A stretch of 64,000 nt of DNA from Chloroflexia bacterium SDU3-3 (GCA_009268125.1 WBOU01000002.1:310001-374000); one strand, 5' to 3'; positions 25,221 through 36,383 are shown, numbered from the stretch's first letter. Translations and numbers: made by a program. The notes: generated by a model from the letters alone, not told the origin.

Positions 25221-25625
25221 TTGAAACTGCTCATCCGCTGGTTCATTAATGCCCTGTCGCTGCTTGCGGCTACGAATCTGGTGAAGGGTATCGAGATCAT
25301 CGGTTCGAACGGCTGGGTGACGCTGATCGTGATGGCGGCGGTGTTTGGGATTGTCAACGCGGCCATCCGCCCGATCGTGCAGCTGCTCTCGCTGCCGCTG
25401 GTGGTGGTCACCTTGGGCCTGTTCACGCTGGTGATCAACGCGCTGATGCTCTGGTTTGCCTCTTGGCTCTCCGATGCGGTATTCGGCGCGTCCTTCCACG
25501 TGGCCGGGTTCTGGCCAGCGTTCTGGGGCGCGATCGTGATCAGCATCGTCTCGTGGCTGCTCTCGATCTTCTTCCACGACGAGGATCACTCCTCCAGCTC
25601 GCGGCGGCGCAAGTCGCGGCGCTAG
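25221..25625 (+). CDS. Phage holin superfamily IV / YvlD-type membrane protein
   Basis: 134 aa from the TTG at 25221, eight bases after AGGAG; earlier in-frame codons overlap the promoter. Four hydrophobic segments span almost the whole protein (LLIRWFINALSLLAATNLV, VTLIVMAAVFGIVNAAIRPI, LPLVVVTLGLFTLVINALML, PAFWGAIVISIVSWLLS), with the NAAIRPI and TLGLFTLVINALMLW signatures of the Phage_holin_4_2 family. The tail is short and basic. Despite the name, chromosomal members are widespread, single and not tied to prophage; their role is unknown. Own promoter and terminator, so monocistronic. Confidence 0.9.
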   Translation: MKLLIRWFINALSLLAATNLVKGIEIIGSNGWVTLIVMAAVFGIVNAAIRPIVQLLSLPLVVVTLGLFTLVINALMLWFASWLSDAVFGASFHVAGFWPAFWGAIVISIVSWLLSIFFHDEDHSSSSRRRKSRR

Positions 25626-25636
25626 CGCCCGACCTC

Positions 25637-25672
25637 GCCCCGCCGCACACCTGCTGCGGCGGGGCTTTTTTT
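25637..25672 (+). terminator. Rho-independent terminator
   Basis: GCCCCGCCGCA (25637-25647) pairs with TGCGGCGGGGC (25655-25665), then T(7). It starts 12 bases after the stop codon of the holin-like gene. Confidence 0.92.
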
Positions 25673-25743
25673 GCCTGGCTCAGGATCTACGCTTTTATGC
25701 TGCGGTTTTATCGCATCTGGGCATGGTGTTTTTCTCCCTCGTG

Positions 25744-25803
25744 CCTTCGTGTCTTCGTGGTTAAATGTTTCCCCTTGGTGCCTTGGAGTCTTGGTGGTAA
25801 ATG
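25744..25803. repeat. Dispersed CGAAG/CCAAGG repeat, copy 2
   Basis: CCTTCGTGTCTTCGTGGTTAAATG followed by CCTTGGTGCCTTGGAGTCTTGGTGGTAAATGG. It has the same module order and orientation as copy 1 and is the cleanest copy. It lies between a terminator and the next promoter, in a 296-bp gap with no gene. Confidence 0.8.
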
Positions 25804-25844
25804 GATCTCCGGCTCGCTCTAGCGGCGCTTCGACGGCATCCCGC

Positions 25845-25850
25845 TATAAT
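25845..25850 (+). promoter_or_regulatory. -10 box of the YfhO-type gene
   Basis: Consensus TATAAT, 72 bp before the ATG at 25922. No matching -35. Confidence 0.4.
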
Positions 25851-25921
25851 AGGGCCTTGGCATACACCCGAGGCCCGGCGGCGCGGCGGCGCGGCGGGCT
25901 GCTGAATACCCTAGGTGCCGC

Positions 25922-28375
25922 ATGGCTTCTCTCTCTCGCTGGCCCCACGCGCGGCGCTGGCTTCCGCTGGCCGCGCTGCTCGCGATCGCGCTGCTGCTGC
26001 TGTGGCGCGCGCTGCTGCCTGGGCGGGTGCTGCTGCCCATGGATGCGCTGCTCCATCTCCACCCTTGGCGCTACTCCTACGAGCGCGTGTCGGTCAACAA
26101 CCCGATCGCCACCGACCCGATCAAGCAGGTCTACCCGCGCCGTGTGCTGGCCAACCAGATGATCGGCCAGGGCGCGTGGCCGCTGTGGAACCCCACCGTG
26201 CTGGCTGGCACGCCCCTGCTGCCCGATGGCCAGCTGACCCTGTTCTACCCGCCCAGCGTGCTGTTTCTGCTGCTGCCGCTGGCCCAGGCCTACGGCTGGT
26301 ACGCCTTCCTGCAGGTGATGCTGGCGGGGGCGGGCACCTTCCTGTTCGCGCGCCGCATCGGGCTGGGGCGCGGCGCGGCCACGCTGGCGGGCGCAGCCTA
26401 CATGCTCAACGGCTACATGCTCACCTGGCTGCCGTTCCCGCACCACACCGGCGCGACGGCCATGGTGCCGTGGTGCTTCTGGGCGGCGGAGTGGGCGATC
26501 GGCGGCGGGCGCTGGCGGCGCTGGCCGCTGGCGGGCGCGGTGCTGGCGCTGCCGCTGGTGAGCCACCTGCAGGTGGCGTTCTACGCCTACCTGTGCGTGG
26601 GCTGCTATGTGCTGCTGCGCGCCGCCCAGCTGCGCGACTGGCGGCCTGCGGCGGGGCTGGCGCTGGCGGGCGTGTGCGCGCTGGGGCTGGGCGCGGCCCA
26701 GCTGCTGCCCTCGGTGCAGCTCTCCTCCCAGGGCCAGCGCGCCGATCTGGGCGTGCAGCCCGGCAGCGCACAGGAGCAGTTCATGGCGCTGCTGCGGCTG
26801 CTGCTGCCGAGCACTGGCGGCAGCGCCCGCGTGGGCGACGCGCCCGCGTGGGGGGCGCAGCTGCTGCAGGCCCCGCAGCCCTACGCGGGGCTGCTGGTGC
26901 TGGCGCTGGTGCTGGTGGCGCTGGCCCGCTCGCGCCATAGCGCTGCCGCTTTCTTCGGTGTGCTCGCCGCCGCCGCGTTTGCCATGGCGGTGCGCACGCC
27001 GCTGCTGCAGCTTTTCGCAGCGCTGGTGCCGCCCTACCGCCAGTTCGAGGACCACACCCGCTGGTTTGTGGTCTGGGGCTTCGCGGTGGCGGTGCTGGCC
27101 GCCATGGGGGCGCAGTCGCTGTTCGAGCGCAGCCGCACGCGCTCGGCGGGGCTGCTGGTGAACCGCGCGCTGCTGCTGGGCGGCGGCGCGGCGCTGCTGG
27201 GCTGGGCTATGCTGCACCTGCAGCTGTTCACGCCCGCATCGCGCTATGGCCAGTACATCACGGCGGTGCGCCAGCAGCCGCTGCTGCCCACGCTGCTGCT
27301 GGGCGTGGCATCGGCTGCGGCGCTGGGGCTGCTGGTGGCTGCGGCGCGCACGGGCCTCCGCAGCCTGGCGCTGGCGGGCTGGCCAGTGGCGGCGGCGGTG
27401 CTGGCGGTGGATCTGGTGTGGAACGGCGGGGGCTACGCCACCACCTTCGACCTAGGCCAGGTGCGCCCGACCGCCGACCTGAGCGCGGCGCTCGCCCAGG
27501 AGGGCGGCGCGGCCCAGGACGCGGGGCTGCTCTACCCGCCCACCCGCCAGGTCGATTTTCTGCTGCGCCAGCCAGGGCCGTTCCGCATCCACGGCGGCGA
27601 CTACGAAGTGCTGCCGCCCAACTTTTCCTCGACCTACGGCCTGGAGGATGTGCGCGGCTATGTGTCGCTCTACTCGGCCCGCTACAACCAGCTGGTGCGC
27701 CTGATCGACGGCAAGGACTACCGCCACACCGGCGATGAGGATATCGCTTTTCGCGCCTACCTTACCTCGGCCTACAAGCACCGCCGCCTGCTGGACATGC
27801 TGAACGTGCGCTACATCCTGTTCACGCCCGGCAGCCAGAATGTGGCGCTCTACCAGCCGCTGGAGCTGGTGCAGCAGAGCGACGAGGGCGCGATCTACCG
27901 CAATCCCAACGCCCTGCCCCGCGCGTGGCTGGTTCACCGCGTCGAGCACCTGCCCGATGACATCGCCCAGCTCGACCGCATGGCCAGCGCCGATTTCGAC
28001 CCGGCCAGCCTGGCCGTGGTGGCCGAGGCTGCGCCCGCTGTGCAGCCCGCCGCCGCCGCCGAGGCCGCGCCCGTGGTGAGCTATGCGCCCAACCAGGTGC
28101 GCATCCTGGCCACTGCTAGCAGCGCCGCGCTGCTGGTGCTGGCCGACTCCTACGCCGATGGCTGGGATGTGACAGTGGATGGCCAGCCTGCCGCGCTCTA
28201 CCGCACCAACTACACCTTGCGCGGCGTCTGGCTGCCCGCAGGCGAGCACACGGTGGAGATGCGCTACCAGCCGCGCTCGTTCACGCTGGGGCTGGCGATC
28301 AGCGGCGGCACGCTGCTGGTGGTGCTGGCCGTGGCCCTGTGGGCCGCGCGCGTGCGCAGGCGGGGCCGCGCCTAG
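25922..28375 (+). CDS. YfhO-family multispanning membrane protein
   Basis: 817 aa. An N-terminal TM segment (WLPLAALLAIALLLLWRALL) is followed by a loop with the YfhO signature DALLHLHPWRYSY..NPIATDPIKQVYP and PLWNPTVLAGTPLLPDGQ. About ten more hydrophobic segments run to residue 500. The remaining 250 residues are an extracytoplasmic beta-rich domain (DVRGYVSLYSARYNQL .. YADGWDVTVDGQPA), then one last TM segment and a basic tail. YfhO proteins belong to the GT-C fold group and in Firmicutes help glycosylate lipoteichoic acid; in Chloroflexota the acceptor is unknown. It converges on the phosphoglucomutase gene. Confidence 0.85.
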   Translation: MASLSRWPHARRWLPLAALLAIALLLLWRALLPGRVLLPMDALLHLHPWRYSYERVSVNNPIATDPIKQVYPRRVLANQMIGQGAWPLWNPTVLAGTPLLPDGQLTLFYPPSVLFLLLPLAQAYGWYAFLQVMLAGAGTFLFARRIGLGRGAATLAGAAYMLNGYMLTWLPFPHHTGATAMVPWCFWAAEWAIGGGRWRRWPLAGAVLALPLVSHLQVAFYAYLCVGCYVLLRAAQLRDWRPAAGLALAGVCALGLGAAQLLPSVQLSSQGQRADLGVQPGSAQEQFMALLRLLLPSTGGSARVGDAPAWGAQLLQAPQPYAGLLVLALVLVALARSRHSAAAFFGVLAAAAFAMAVRTPLLQLFAALVPPYRQFEDHTRWFVVWGFAVAVLAAMGAQSLFERSRTRSAGLLVNRALLLGGGAALLGWAMLHLQLFTPASRYGQYITAVRQQPLLPTLLLGVASAAALGLLVAAARTGLRSLALAGWPVAAAVLAVDLVWNGGGYATTFDLGQVRPTADLSAALAQEGGAAQDAGLLYPPTRQVDFLLRQPGPFRIHGGDYEVLPPNFSSTYGLEDVRGYVSLYSARYNQLVRLIDGKDYRHTGDEDIAFRAYLTSAYKHRRLLDMLNVRYILFTPGSQNVALYQPLELVQQSDEGAIYRNPNALPRAWLVHRVEHLPDDIAQLDRMASADFDPASLAVVAEAAPAVQPAAAAEAAPVVSYAPNQVRILATASSAALLVLADSYADGWDVTVDGQPAALYRTNYTLRGVWLPAGEHTVEMRYQPRSFTLGLAISGGTLLVVLAVALWAARVRRRGRA

Positions 28376-28387
28376 CCTGGCGCAAAG

Positions 28388-28428
28388 CAAAGGGGCGTGG
28401 GCAGCTCCACGCCGCCCGCGCCCCTTTG
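28388..28428. terminator. Hairpin between converging genes
   Basis: CAAAGGGGCG (28388-28397) pairs with CGCCCCTTTG (28419-28428). The AAA and TTT flanks sit inside the stem, so it can act in both directions. Confidence 0.65.
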
Positions 28429-28447
28429 TGTGCTTCCGAACGTAGCG

Positions 28448-29791
28448 CTAGCCGCGAATAATAGCCAGCAGCTCGTCGCGCTTCTCTTCCATCTCCGCCG
28501 GGCTGGCGATCGACTCCATGTTGAGCCGCAGCAGCGGCTCGGTGTTCGAGCCGCGCACGTTGAAGTGCCAGGTCGGGTACGAGACCGACACGCCATCCAT
28601 GTGCTCGATCTTGCCGTCGCTGTAGCGCTGCGCCAGCTCCTCCATCTTGGCCTTGCTGTCGCTCACCCGCGAGTTGATCTCGCCGGAGATGAAGTATTTA
28701 GCCTCAAGCGGCTGCAGCAGCTCGGAGAGCTTCTTGCCCGTGGTCGAGATCATCTCCAGGATGATCAGCGAGGGCAGCAGGCCCGAGTCGGCGAAGGAGA
28801 AATCCTTGAAGTAGTAGTGGCCCGTCACCTCGCCGCCGAACAGGGCATCCTCATCGGCCATGCGGCGCTTGATGAAGGCGTGCCCCACCCGCTCCATCAG
28901 CGGCGTGCCGCCAGCGGCGGTGATCAGCTCGGGCACGGCCCACGAGGCGCGTACGTCGTAGACGATCTTGCTGCCGGGGCGCTTCTTCAGCAGGTACTCG
29001 CCCATCAGCGCGGTCATGAAGTCGCCCGACACGAACTCGCCGCGATCGTCGATCGCGAAGAAGCGGTCGCCGTCGCCGTCGAAGGCGAAGCCTACCGCCG
29101 CGCCCTCGGAGACCACGCGGGCCTGCAGCTCGGCGCGGTTCTCGGGCTGCAGCGGGTCCAGCCCGTGGTTGGGCAGGCTGCCGTCGGGGTCGAGGTACAG
29201 GCCGACTAGATCGACCGGCAGCTTTTCGTAGACACGCTTGAGGATGGGGCCGACCATGCCGTTGCCGGTGTCGGCGATCACCTTCAGCTGCTTCAGCGCC
29301 GCCACGTCGATCAGCGAGAGCATGTTGGTGATGAACTCCTCGGAGAGGTCGACCTCGCTCATGGTGCCGGTGCCGCTGGGCGTGTCGTAGGCGTCGCTCT
29401 CCACGATCTGGCGCAGATCCTGGATGCCCTCGGTGCCGCTCAGCAGGTAGGGCATCTGCCGCACCATCTTGAAGCCGCTGTACTCTTTGGGGTTGTGCGA
29501 GGCCGTGACCATCATACCCGGCTTGCCGAGCTTGGCGCAGGCGAAGTAGAACTGGTCGGTGCTGACCATGCCGATGTTGATCACGTTTGCGCCCTGGTGC
29601 ATGATGCCACGGGTCACATGGTCGAACTGGGAAGGCCCGGAGAGCCGCATGTCGCGCCCGACGATCACCTCTTTGGCCTTCAGGAAGGTCACGAAGGCCC
29701 GTCCGATGGCGTAGGCGGCCTCGTCGTTCAGATCGGTCGGGTAGATCCCGCGGATATCGTAGGCTTTGAAGATTCCAGCATTGACCTGCAT
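28448..29791 (-). CDS. Phosphoglucomutase/phosphomannomutase
   Basis: 447 aa from the ATG at 29791 (GAGGAG seven bases upstream). Interconverts hexose 1- and 6-phosphates, supplying GDP-mannose or UDP-glucose precursors. All four active-site loops are present: the phosphoserine loop VTASHNPKEYSGFK, metal-binding FAFDGDGDRFFAI, sugar-binding GEVTGHYYF and phosphate-binding RGSNTEPLLRL. It begins with IFKAYDIRGIYP, the PMM/PGM (AlgC/ManB) form of the alpha-D-phosphohexomutase superfamily. Which hexose is preferred cannot be told. Likely supports the glycan-related genes around it. Extended -10 TGCGATAAT about 40 bp upstream. Confidence 0.93.
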   Translation of the reverse strand: MQVNAGIFKAYDIRGIYPTDLNDEAAYAIGRAFVTFLKAKEVIVGRDMRLSGPSQFDHVTRGIMHQGANVINIGMVSTDQFYFACAKLGKPGMMVTASHNPKEYSGFKMVRQMPYLLSGTEGIQDLRQIVESDAYDTPSGTGTMSEVDLSEEFITNMLSLIDVAALKQLKVIADTGNGMVGPILKRVYEKLPVDLVGLYLDPDGSLPNHGLDPLQPENRAELQARVVSEGAAVGFAFDGDGDRFFAIDDRGEFVSGDFMTALMGEYLLKKRPGSKIVYDVRASWAVPELITAAGGTPLMERVGHAFIKRRMADEDALFGGEVTGHYYFKDFSFADSGLLPSLIILEMISTTGKKLSELLQPLEAKYFISGEINSRVSDSKAKMEELAQRYSDGKIEHMDGVSVSYPTWHFNVRGSNTEPLLRLNMESIASPAEMEEKRDELLAIIRG

Positions 29792-29832
29792 GGGTGTCTC
29801 CTCATAAAGATTGTTCAAACCGTTTCTGAGGC

Positions 29833-29841
29833 ATTATCGCA
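29833..29841 (-). promoter_or_regulatory. Extended -10 promoter of the phosphohexomutase
   Basis: Minus strand TGCGATAAT (29841-29833), leader about 35 nt before the ATG at 29791. Confidence 0.45.
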
Positions 29842-29915
29842 TATCTTGGGCCACGTTCGGTTGCGCCTTGCCCACATGGGCGGAATGTGTGGCAAGCCTG
29901 CCGCATAGCACAAAT

Positions 29916-29942
29916 CAGGGGCGGGATGTCATCCCGCCCCTG
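29916..29942. repeat. AGGGGCGGGAT hairpin element
   Basis: CAGGGGCGGGAT (29916-29927), loop GTC, ATCCCGCCCCTG (29931-29942): a perfect 12-bp stem with no T tract. It shares the AGGGGCGGG core with the element at 58351-58458 and looks like a single-hairpin member of the same family. Confidence 0.6.
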
Positions 29943-30658
29943 TGGCGCAGAGGAAATATTGAATTACGGGCGGGGCCAGGGTCTGAGGGTGTGCATGTGA
30001 TGCGGGGGCTTCTGCCTGGGCGGTGCGCGTCCGCCCAGATCGGCGGGAATAAGCTCGAAAAATCGTATGAAGGCGGCTGATAGACCACCTGGCGCGTTGC
30101 TCTTGATCGCCCTCACGTAATCAAGACGCTAGAGGTGGGGCCAAATGCACGAGCGGATAGCGACTGAAGTGGCAGCAGGAGGGAGATCGCTGATAGGAGC
30201 TGCTGCCCGTTGTAGCAAGAATACAGCCTCCTGTGTTCTACAACGGTTGTGTTCGCACGAGCAACCTGGCACCAGAGGGACTATGCCAGCCTGTTCGCTG
30301 AGAGCCGCCACAAGCGTGTGTTGGCTTGCTTGTACATTGCAGAGGTCATACCAACCTGATGTAGTCACTATACCATATAACACGAGCCAAGTTATTGCAG
30401 TTTCATTGCAAAATGTCATAACCACTGTGAATCTTTTCGGCTTTCTGATCATAGGTAAAGAAAAGGTTTAAGAAAATCGTTATGTGTCACGAATAAACGG
30501 GGGTGGAAACATTCGACACGCGAAGCTTTGTTCTTTCATCCTATGCGGCATGCTCCGGCTGGCTGCTCGCATCTCCGAATGATTAGATGCGGATCTGCCC
30601 TGGGCATATGCTGGTTATGCAATATGCATCTTGGATAGGAGGTGCTCTGCCACCGAGT
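29943..30658. other. Gene-poor, lower-GC intergenic region
   Basis: About 715 bases without a gene I can support. From about 30120 the base composition is clearly less GC-rich than the genes around it. Short open frames (for example 30145-30471 +) have no recognisable motif, no Shine-Dalgarno and no codon bias. A hairpin CCGTTGTAG (30207-30215) / CTACAACGG (30238-30246) with an inner AATACAG/CTGTGTT helix lies at 30207-30246. It could be decayed horizontally acquired DNA or hold an unrecognised RNA. Confidence 0.5.
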
Positions 30659-30667
30659 TGCTATACT
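30659..30667 (+). promoter_or_regulatory. Extended -10 promoter of the S51 peptidase gene
   Basis: TGCTATACT (-10 at 30662-30667), leader about 32 nt with AAGGAAGAAGG before the ATG at 30706. Confidence 0.5.
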
Positions 30668-30705
30668 TGGTAGTATGCCGTGTAGCCCAAGGAAGAAGGC
30701 CTACA

Positions 30706-31350
30706 ATGCTTCGTTTGGTGTTGTATAGCGATCAGATCATTCCTGCAAACCAGTCTGTTGACCGCGAGCTGTGCGAACTTTTGGGGCAGTCGCATCCACG
30801 GGTTGGATATATTGCTTCGTCCCATGATCCGTCGCGTCGCTATTTTTTGGCGCGGCAGCAGTACTATCGCCAGTACGGGATCGACCTGTGCTGCTATACC
30901 GAGCTGGATGTAGCATATGATCCCGCCCAGCTTCAGGATCTGTTTTCCTGCGATGCTATCCATCTTTCGGGAGGGAATACCTTTTCTTTTCTCCACTGGC
31001 TCCGGCGGCGACAGCTTCTTAAGCCGCTGCGTCGCTACGCCCATCAGGGCGTGCTGATCGGTGTGAGCGCCGGGGCGATTGTTCAGACCCCATCGATTGA
31101 TTCGGCGCTGCTGTGCGGTGACACGCCCTCCGCTGAGGCATTCGATACCGCAGGTATTGGGCTGGTGCCCTTTGGCTTTCTCCCCCATGCTACGGCAGCC
31201 GAGCCAGGGGCACAGGCTATGCAAGCCTATGCCGATACACACGGATACCCACTGTATGCCTGCCCCGATGGTGCTGGCGTGGTGGTCTGTGGCGAGACAG
31301 TGCGCTGCATTGGTGATGTGGCTATCTATCAGCCTGTGGGGCGGGCCTAG
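30706..31350 (+). CDS. Peptidase S51 (dipeptidase E-like) family protein
   Basis: 214 aa from the ATG at 30706 (GAAGG upstream). S51 landmarks: VGYIASSHDPSRRYF near the N-terminus, AIHLSGGNTFSFL, the nucleophile elbow GVSAGA with the catalytic Ser, and GLVPFGFLPHAT, which places a His where S51 peptidases have theirs. Related proteins include dipeptidase E (Asp-X cleavage) and cyanophycinase. It lacks a signal peptide, so it is cytoplasmic. Codon use is less GC-biased than that of its neighbours (many TTT, TCT, TAT codons) and it follows a gene-poor lower-GC region, which suggests recent acquisition. The exact substrate is unknown. Confidence 0.8.
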   Translation: MLRLVLYSDQIIPANQSVDRELCELLGQSHPRVGYIASSHDPSRRYFLARQQYYRQYGIDLCCYTELDVAYDPAQLQDLFSCDAIHLSGGNTFSFLHWLRRRQLLKPLRRYAHQGVLIGVSAGAIVQTPSIDSALLCGDTPSAEAFDTAGIGLVPFGFLPHATAAEPGAQAMQAYADTHGYPLYACPDGAGVVVCGETVRCIGDVAIYQPVGRA

Positions 31351-31414
31351 GATCTGCCTGTTTGGTGGAGCGGGAGTCGCTCTGGCGCGCTGGGATGCCT
31401 TATGCGCCTGTGCA

Positions 31415-31423
31415 TGGTACAAT
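31415..31423 (+). promoter_or_regulatory. Extended -10 promoter of mnmG, apparently leaderless
   Basis: TGGTACAAT (-10 at 31418-31423). The predicted start near 31430 is about three bases before the ATG at 31433, and no Shine-Dalgarno precedes it. Confidence 0.55.
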
Positions 31424-31432
31424 ACTCGGGCT

Positions 31433-33412
<1,980 letters not shown>

Positions 33413-33428
33413 CCTAGCCGGGCTGGTG

Positions 33429-33459
33429 GCGGCGGGGGCCTTGGCTCCCCGCCGCTTTT
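33429..33459 (+). terminator. Terminator of mnmG
   Basis: GCGGCGGGG (33429-33437) pairs with CCCCGCCGC (33447-33455), then TTTT. Located between converging genes. Confidence 0.85.
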
Positions 33460-33470
33460 GCTTGCCTGCG

Positions 33471-36383
33471 CTAGGCGCTGGCCTCGCGCTCGCAGTCCAG
33501 CACCTCGCGCACCTTCAGGGCCAGCGCCGCCACCGAAAACGGCTTCTGGATGAATGATGATGCGAGCAGCAGCGCATCCTGCTGCGTGGCGCTGCTGCCT
33601 GGATACCCCGACATAAACAGCACACGGATGCCGGGCCGCAGCTCGCGCAGCCGCTGCGCCAGGATGGTGCCGCTCATCTGCGGCATCACCAGGTCGCTGA
33701 GCAGCAGGTGGATCGCGCCCTCGTAGCGCTCGGCGACGCGCAGCGCCTCCTCGCCGTTGGTGGCATCCAGCACTGTGTAGCCCTGGCTGCGCAGCACCCG
33801 CAGCACGATCTCGCGCACCGAGGCCTCATCCTCGGCTACCAGGATGGTCTCGGTGCCGCCATAGGGCTTGGCCAGCGCCTCGCTGGCTGGCCGGGGCGTG
33901 ACAGCGGCGGTGGTCGCGGGCAGGAAGATGGTGACAGCGGTGCCCTCGCCGATGGCGCTTTCCAGCTGGATGCTGCCGTTGTGCTGCTTGATGATCCCGT
34001 AGCACGTGGCCAGCCCCAGGCCGGTGCCGGTGCCCGCTGGCTTGGTGGTGAAGAACGGCTCGAAGGCCTGCTGCAGCACATCGGGTGACATGCCCACGCC
34101 GGTGTCGGCGACACGGATGGATGCCACGTACTCATAGCCGCCGCTGAGCGGGATGGACAGATCGGGGCTGCCCGCCATGTGCAGCTTGGTCTCGATCAGC
34201 AGCTTGCCGCCCCATGGCATCGCATCGCGGGCGTTGACGGCCAGATTGATCAGCACCTGCTCGATCTGGCCCGGCTCCACCCGGCATGTGCACGGGTCGG
34301 GGGTCAGCAGCGTCACCAGCTCGATATCCTCGCCCAGCAGCCGCCGCAGCATCTTATCCAGCTCGTAGATGGTGTCGTTCAGGTTGACCACCTGCGACTC
34401 GATCACATGGCGGCGCGAGAAGGCCAGCAGCTGCCGCGAGAGGCCCATGGCGCGGTTGGAGGCGCGCTGAACCTCGATCAGGTCGTGGTAGAGCGTGCTA
34501 TCGCGCGGCAGATCGTCGAGCGCCAGCTCGGTGTAGCCGGTGATCGCCGAGAGCATATTGTTGAAATCGTGGGCCACGCTGCCGGCCAGCCTGCCGATGC
34601 TCTCCATCTTCTGCGACTGGTAGAACTGGGCCTCCAGCGCGCGGCGCTGGGTGGTGTCGCGCGCGACCAGCACCACCGTGCGCACGCCCGCCTCCTCGAT
34701 CAGGGTCGACTGGATCTCGAACCAGCGCAGCGAGCCATCGGCGTGGCAGAGCCGCACGGTGTCGAGATGCCGCTCGACGCGCAGCAGGCTGCGCCAGTGC
34801 TGGCGTAGGGCCTCGCGGTCGTCGGGGTGGATCACATCGAACAGGCTGGTGCCGATCAGATGTGACACGTGGATGCCCAAGATGCGCTGATGCGAGGGGC
34901 TGGCAAATAGATAGCGGGCCTGATCGTCGAGCAGCGCGATCAGATCATGGGTGTTCTCGGCGATCAGCCGGTACATGCTCTCGCTCTCGCGCAGGGCCAG
35001 CTCGGTCATCTTCTTCTCGGTCACATCCTGCCCGATCAGAATGATATACGGCTCGGCGCTGCTCTCGATCAGCTCAAGCGATGCCTGCATCTCGCGGATG
35101 GTGCCTGCGGCGGTGCGGAATGGCAGCTCGATACGGTGGATGGCGCGCCGCCGCCGCAGCAGGCGAAACAGCGCCCTAGCCGAGCGCGGCGGGATGCCCA
35201 GCTCGGCCTCGGCCAAGGTGTGGCCCACCAGCGCGTGGCGGCGATGCCCCAGCATGCTGAGCGCATGGCCGTTGATGTCGATGATCCGCATCTCGTCAAG
35301 CGAGATCAGGATGATGCCTACCAGCTGCGATTGAAAGACGGTGGCGAAGCGCTGCTCCGATAGGCGGAGCGCCTCCTGGGTGCGGCGGGCCATGGTGATG
35401 TCGGACAGCACCAGCGTGGTGCCCATCAGGGCGCTGGCCTGGTCGAAGATTGGTGCGATGGTGGCCGTGACGCTGCGGGCGGGGCGCTTGCGGCCATGGA
35501 TGAGGATGTTGTCGCTGGAGCGGAAGCTGACCATCTGGCGACACTCGTGCACGATCCGCACGAGGTCGGGCAGGGGCTGCTGGGTGAGCTGATCGACCAG
35601 CAGCACCACGCTTGCGAGCGGTCGGCCCAGCGCCTCGCCCTGGCTCCAGCCGGTCAGGGTTTCGGCAGCGCCATTCATGATCGTGATCAGGCCGGCGCGG
35701 TCGGCCACGATCACGGCGTCGCCAAGGCTGTGCAGCGTGTAGGTGAGCCACTCGTTTTGGCCGCTGAGGCTCAGGTGGCTGCTGGTCAGCTGGTAGTTGG
35801 CCTGCTCGAAGTCGGCCAGCAGCGCGCCGAGGCGCTGGCGAAACGACCAGAGGATCCACAGCACAAATCCAATGGTGAGCCAGGTCAGCCCGATGCCCAG
35901 GGTGCGCTCATCCACCAGCACCTGCTGCAGCTGCTGGCCGCCCTGCAGCAGGTGAAATGCGGTCATGCCCAGGCCGGTGATGGCGCAGAGGCCCAGGGCG
36001 AGATTCATCCAGCCGTTGTCGAGGATGGTGAGCGCGATGGCTGCGATCATCAGGATGGCCAGCATGATCGCGATCAGCGGCGGCCAGACGATCAGCGCCG
36101 TCAGCACCAGCGCACCCACCAGCCCGCCCACCGTGAGCAGGGCTGCGGCCTGCAGCGCGCCCCTTGCGGCCAGCCAGCGGGCGGCGAGGATGACCATGCA
36201 GCCGACGAACGTGAAGATGGTGCTGGGCCACATGGCATCGTTCTGGGTGATCTGCTGCGCGGCCAGCTGCAGCAGTGCGGCGGCGGATGTCACCCACATC
36301 AGCCAGCGCAGCACATGGGTGATGCTCTGCTGCTGAAACTGGACGAGGGGCGATGCCCTCGAAGAGGAAGGCGAAAACGGCAC
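33471..36383 (-). CDS. Hybrid sensor histidine kinase (membrane-PAS x3-HisKA-HATPase-receiver)
   Basis: 970 aa. Residues 20-190 contain about six hydrophobic segments without a large outer loop. A coil and three PAS-like domains follow (starts near 215, 345 and 475; the third, MYRLIAENTHDLIALLDDQAR, is the most canonical, with its PAC tail DTTQRRALEAQF). Kinase core: H box GRLAGSVAHDFNNMLSAITGYTELA, N box EQVLINLAVNARDAMP, G1 VADTGVGMS, F/G2 FEPFFTTKPAGTGTGLGLA. C-terminal receiver: VAEDEASVREI, phosphoacceptor Asp in LLLSDLVMPQMSG, Lys in FIQKPFS. HDFNN-type hybrid kinases usually relay to another protein through their own receiver or Hpt proteins; none is adjacent. Confidence 0.93.
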   Translation of the reverse strand: MPFSPSSSRASPLVQFQQQSITHVLRWLMWVTSAAALLQLAAQQITQNDAMWPSTIFTFVGCMVILAARWLAARGALQAAALLTVGGLVGALVLTALIVWPPLIAIMLAILMIAAIALTILDNGWMNLALGLCAITGLGMTAFHLLQGGQQLQQVLVDERTLGIGLTWLTIGFVLWILWSFRQRLGALLADFEQANYQLTSSHLSLSGQNEWLTYTLHSLGDAVIVADRAGLITIMNGAAETLTGWSQGEALGRPLASVVLLVDQLTQQPLPDLVRIVHECRQMVSFRSSDNILIHGRKRPARSVTATIAPIFDQASALMGTTLVLSDITMARRTQEALRLSEQRFATVFQSQLVGIILISLDEMRIIDINGHALSMLGHRRHALVGHTLAEAELGIPPRSARALFRLLRRRRAIHRIELPFRTAAGTIREMQASLELIESSAEPYIILIGQDVTEKKMTELALRESESMYRLIAENTHDLIALLDDQARYLFASPSHQRILGIHVSHLIGTSLFDVIHPDDREALRQHWRSLLRVERHLDTVRLCHADGSLRWFEIQSTLIEEAGVRTVVLVARDTTQRRALEAQFYQSQKMESIGRLAGSVAHDFNNMLSAITGYTELALDDLPRDSTLYHDLIEVQRASNRAMGLSRQLLAFSRRHVIESQVVNLNDTIYELDKMLRRLLGEDIELVTLLTPDPCTCRVEPGQIEQVLINLAVNARDAMPWGGKLLIETKLHMAGSPDLSIPLSGGYEYVASIRVADTGVGMSPDVLQQAFEPFFTTKPAGTGTGLGLATCYGIIKQHNGSIQLESAIGEGTAVTIFLPATTAAVTPRPASEALAKPYGGTETILVAEDEASVREIVLRVLRSQGYTVLDATNGEEALRVAERYEGAIHLLLSDLVMPQMSGTILAQRLRELRPGIRVLFMSGYPGSSATQQDALLLASSFIQKPFSVAALALKVREVLDCEREASA

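Noticed and set aside
25221-25625. Holin-like gene as a prophage marker
   Set aside because: Chromosomal superfamily IV members are common and no lysin, capsid or integrase gene is nearby.
25844-27217. 457-codon open frame opposite the YfhO-type gene
   Set aside because: Composition (R, Q, H, A) is typical of the antisense of GC-rich membrane genes; no domain.
30145-30471. 108-codon frame in the gene-poor region
   Set aside because: No ribosome binding site, no motif; an antisense frame of almost equal length exists, so chance is likely.
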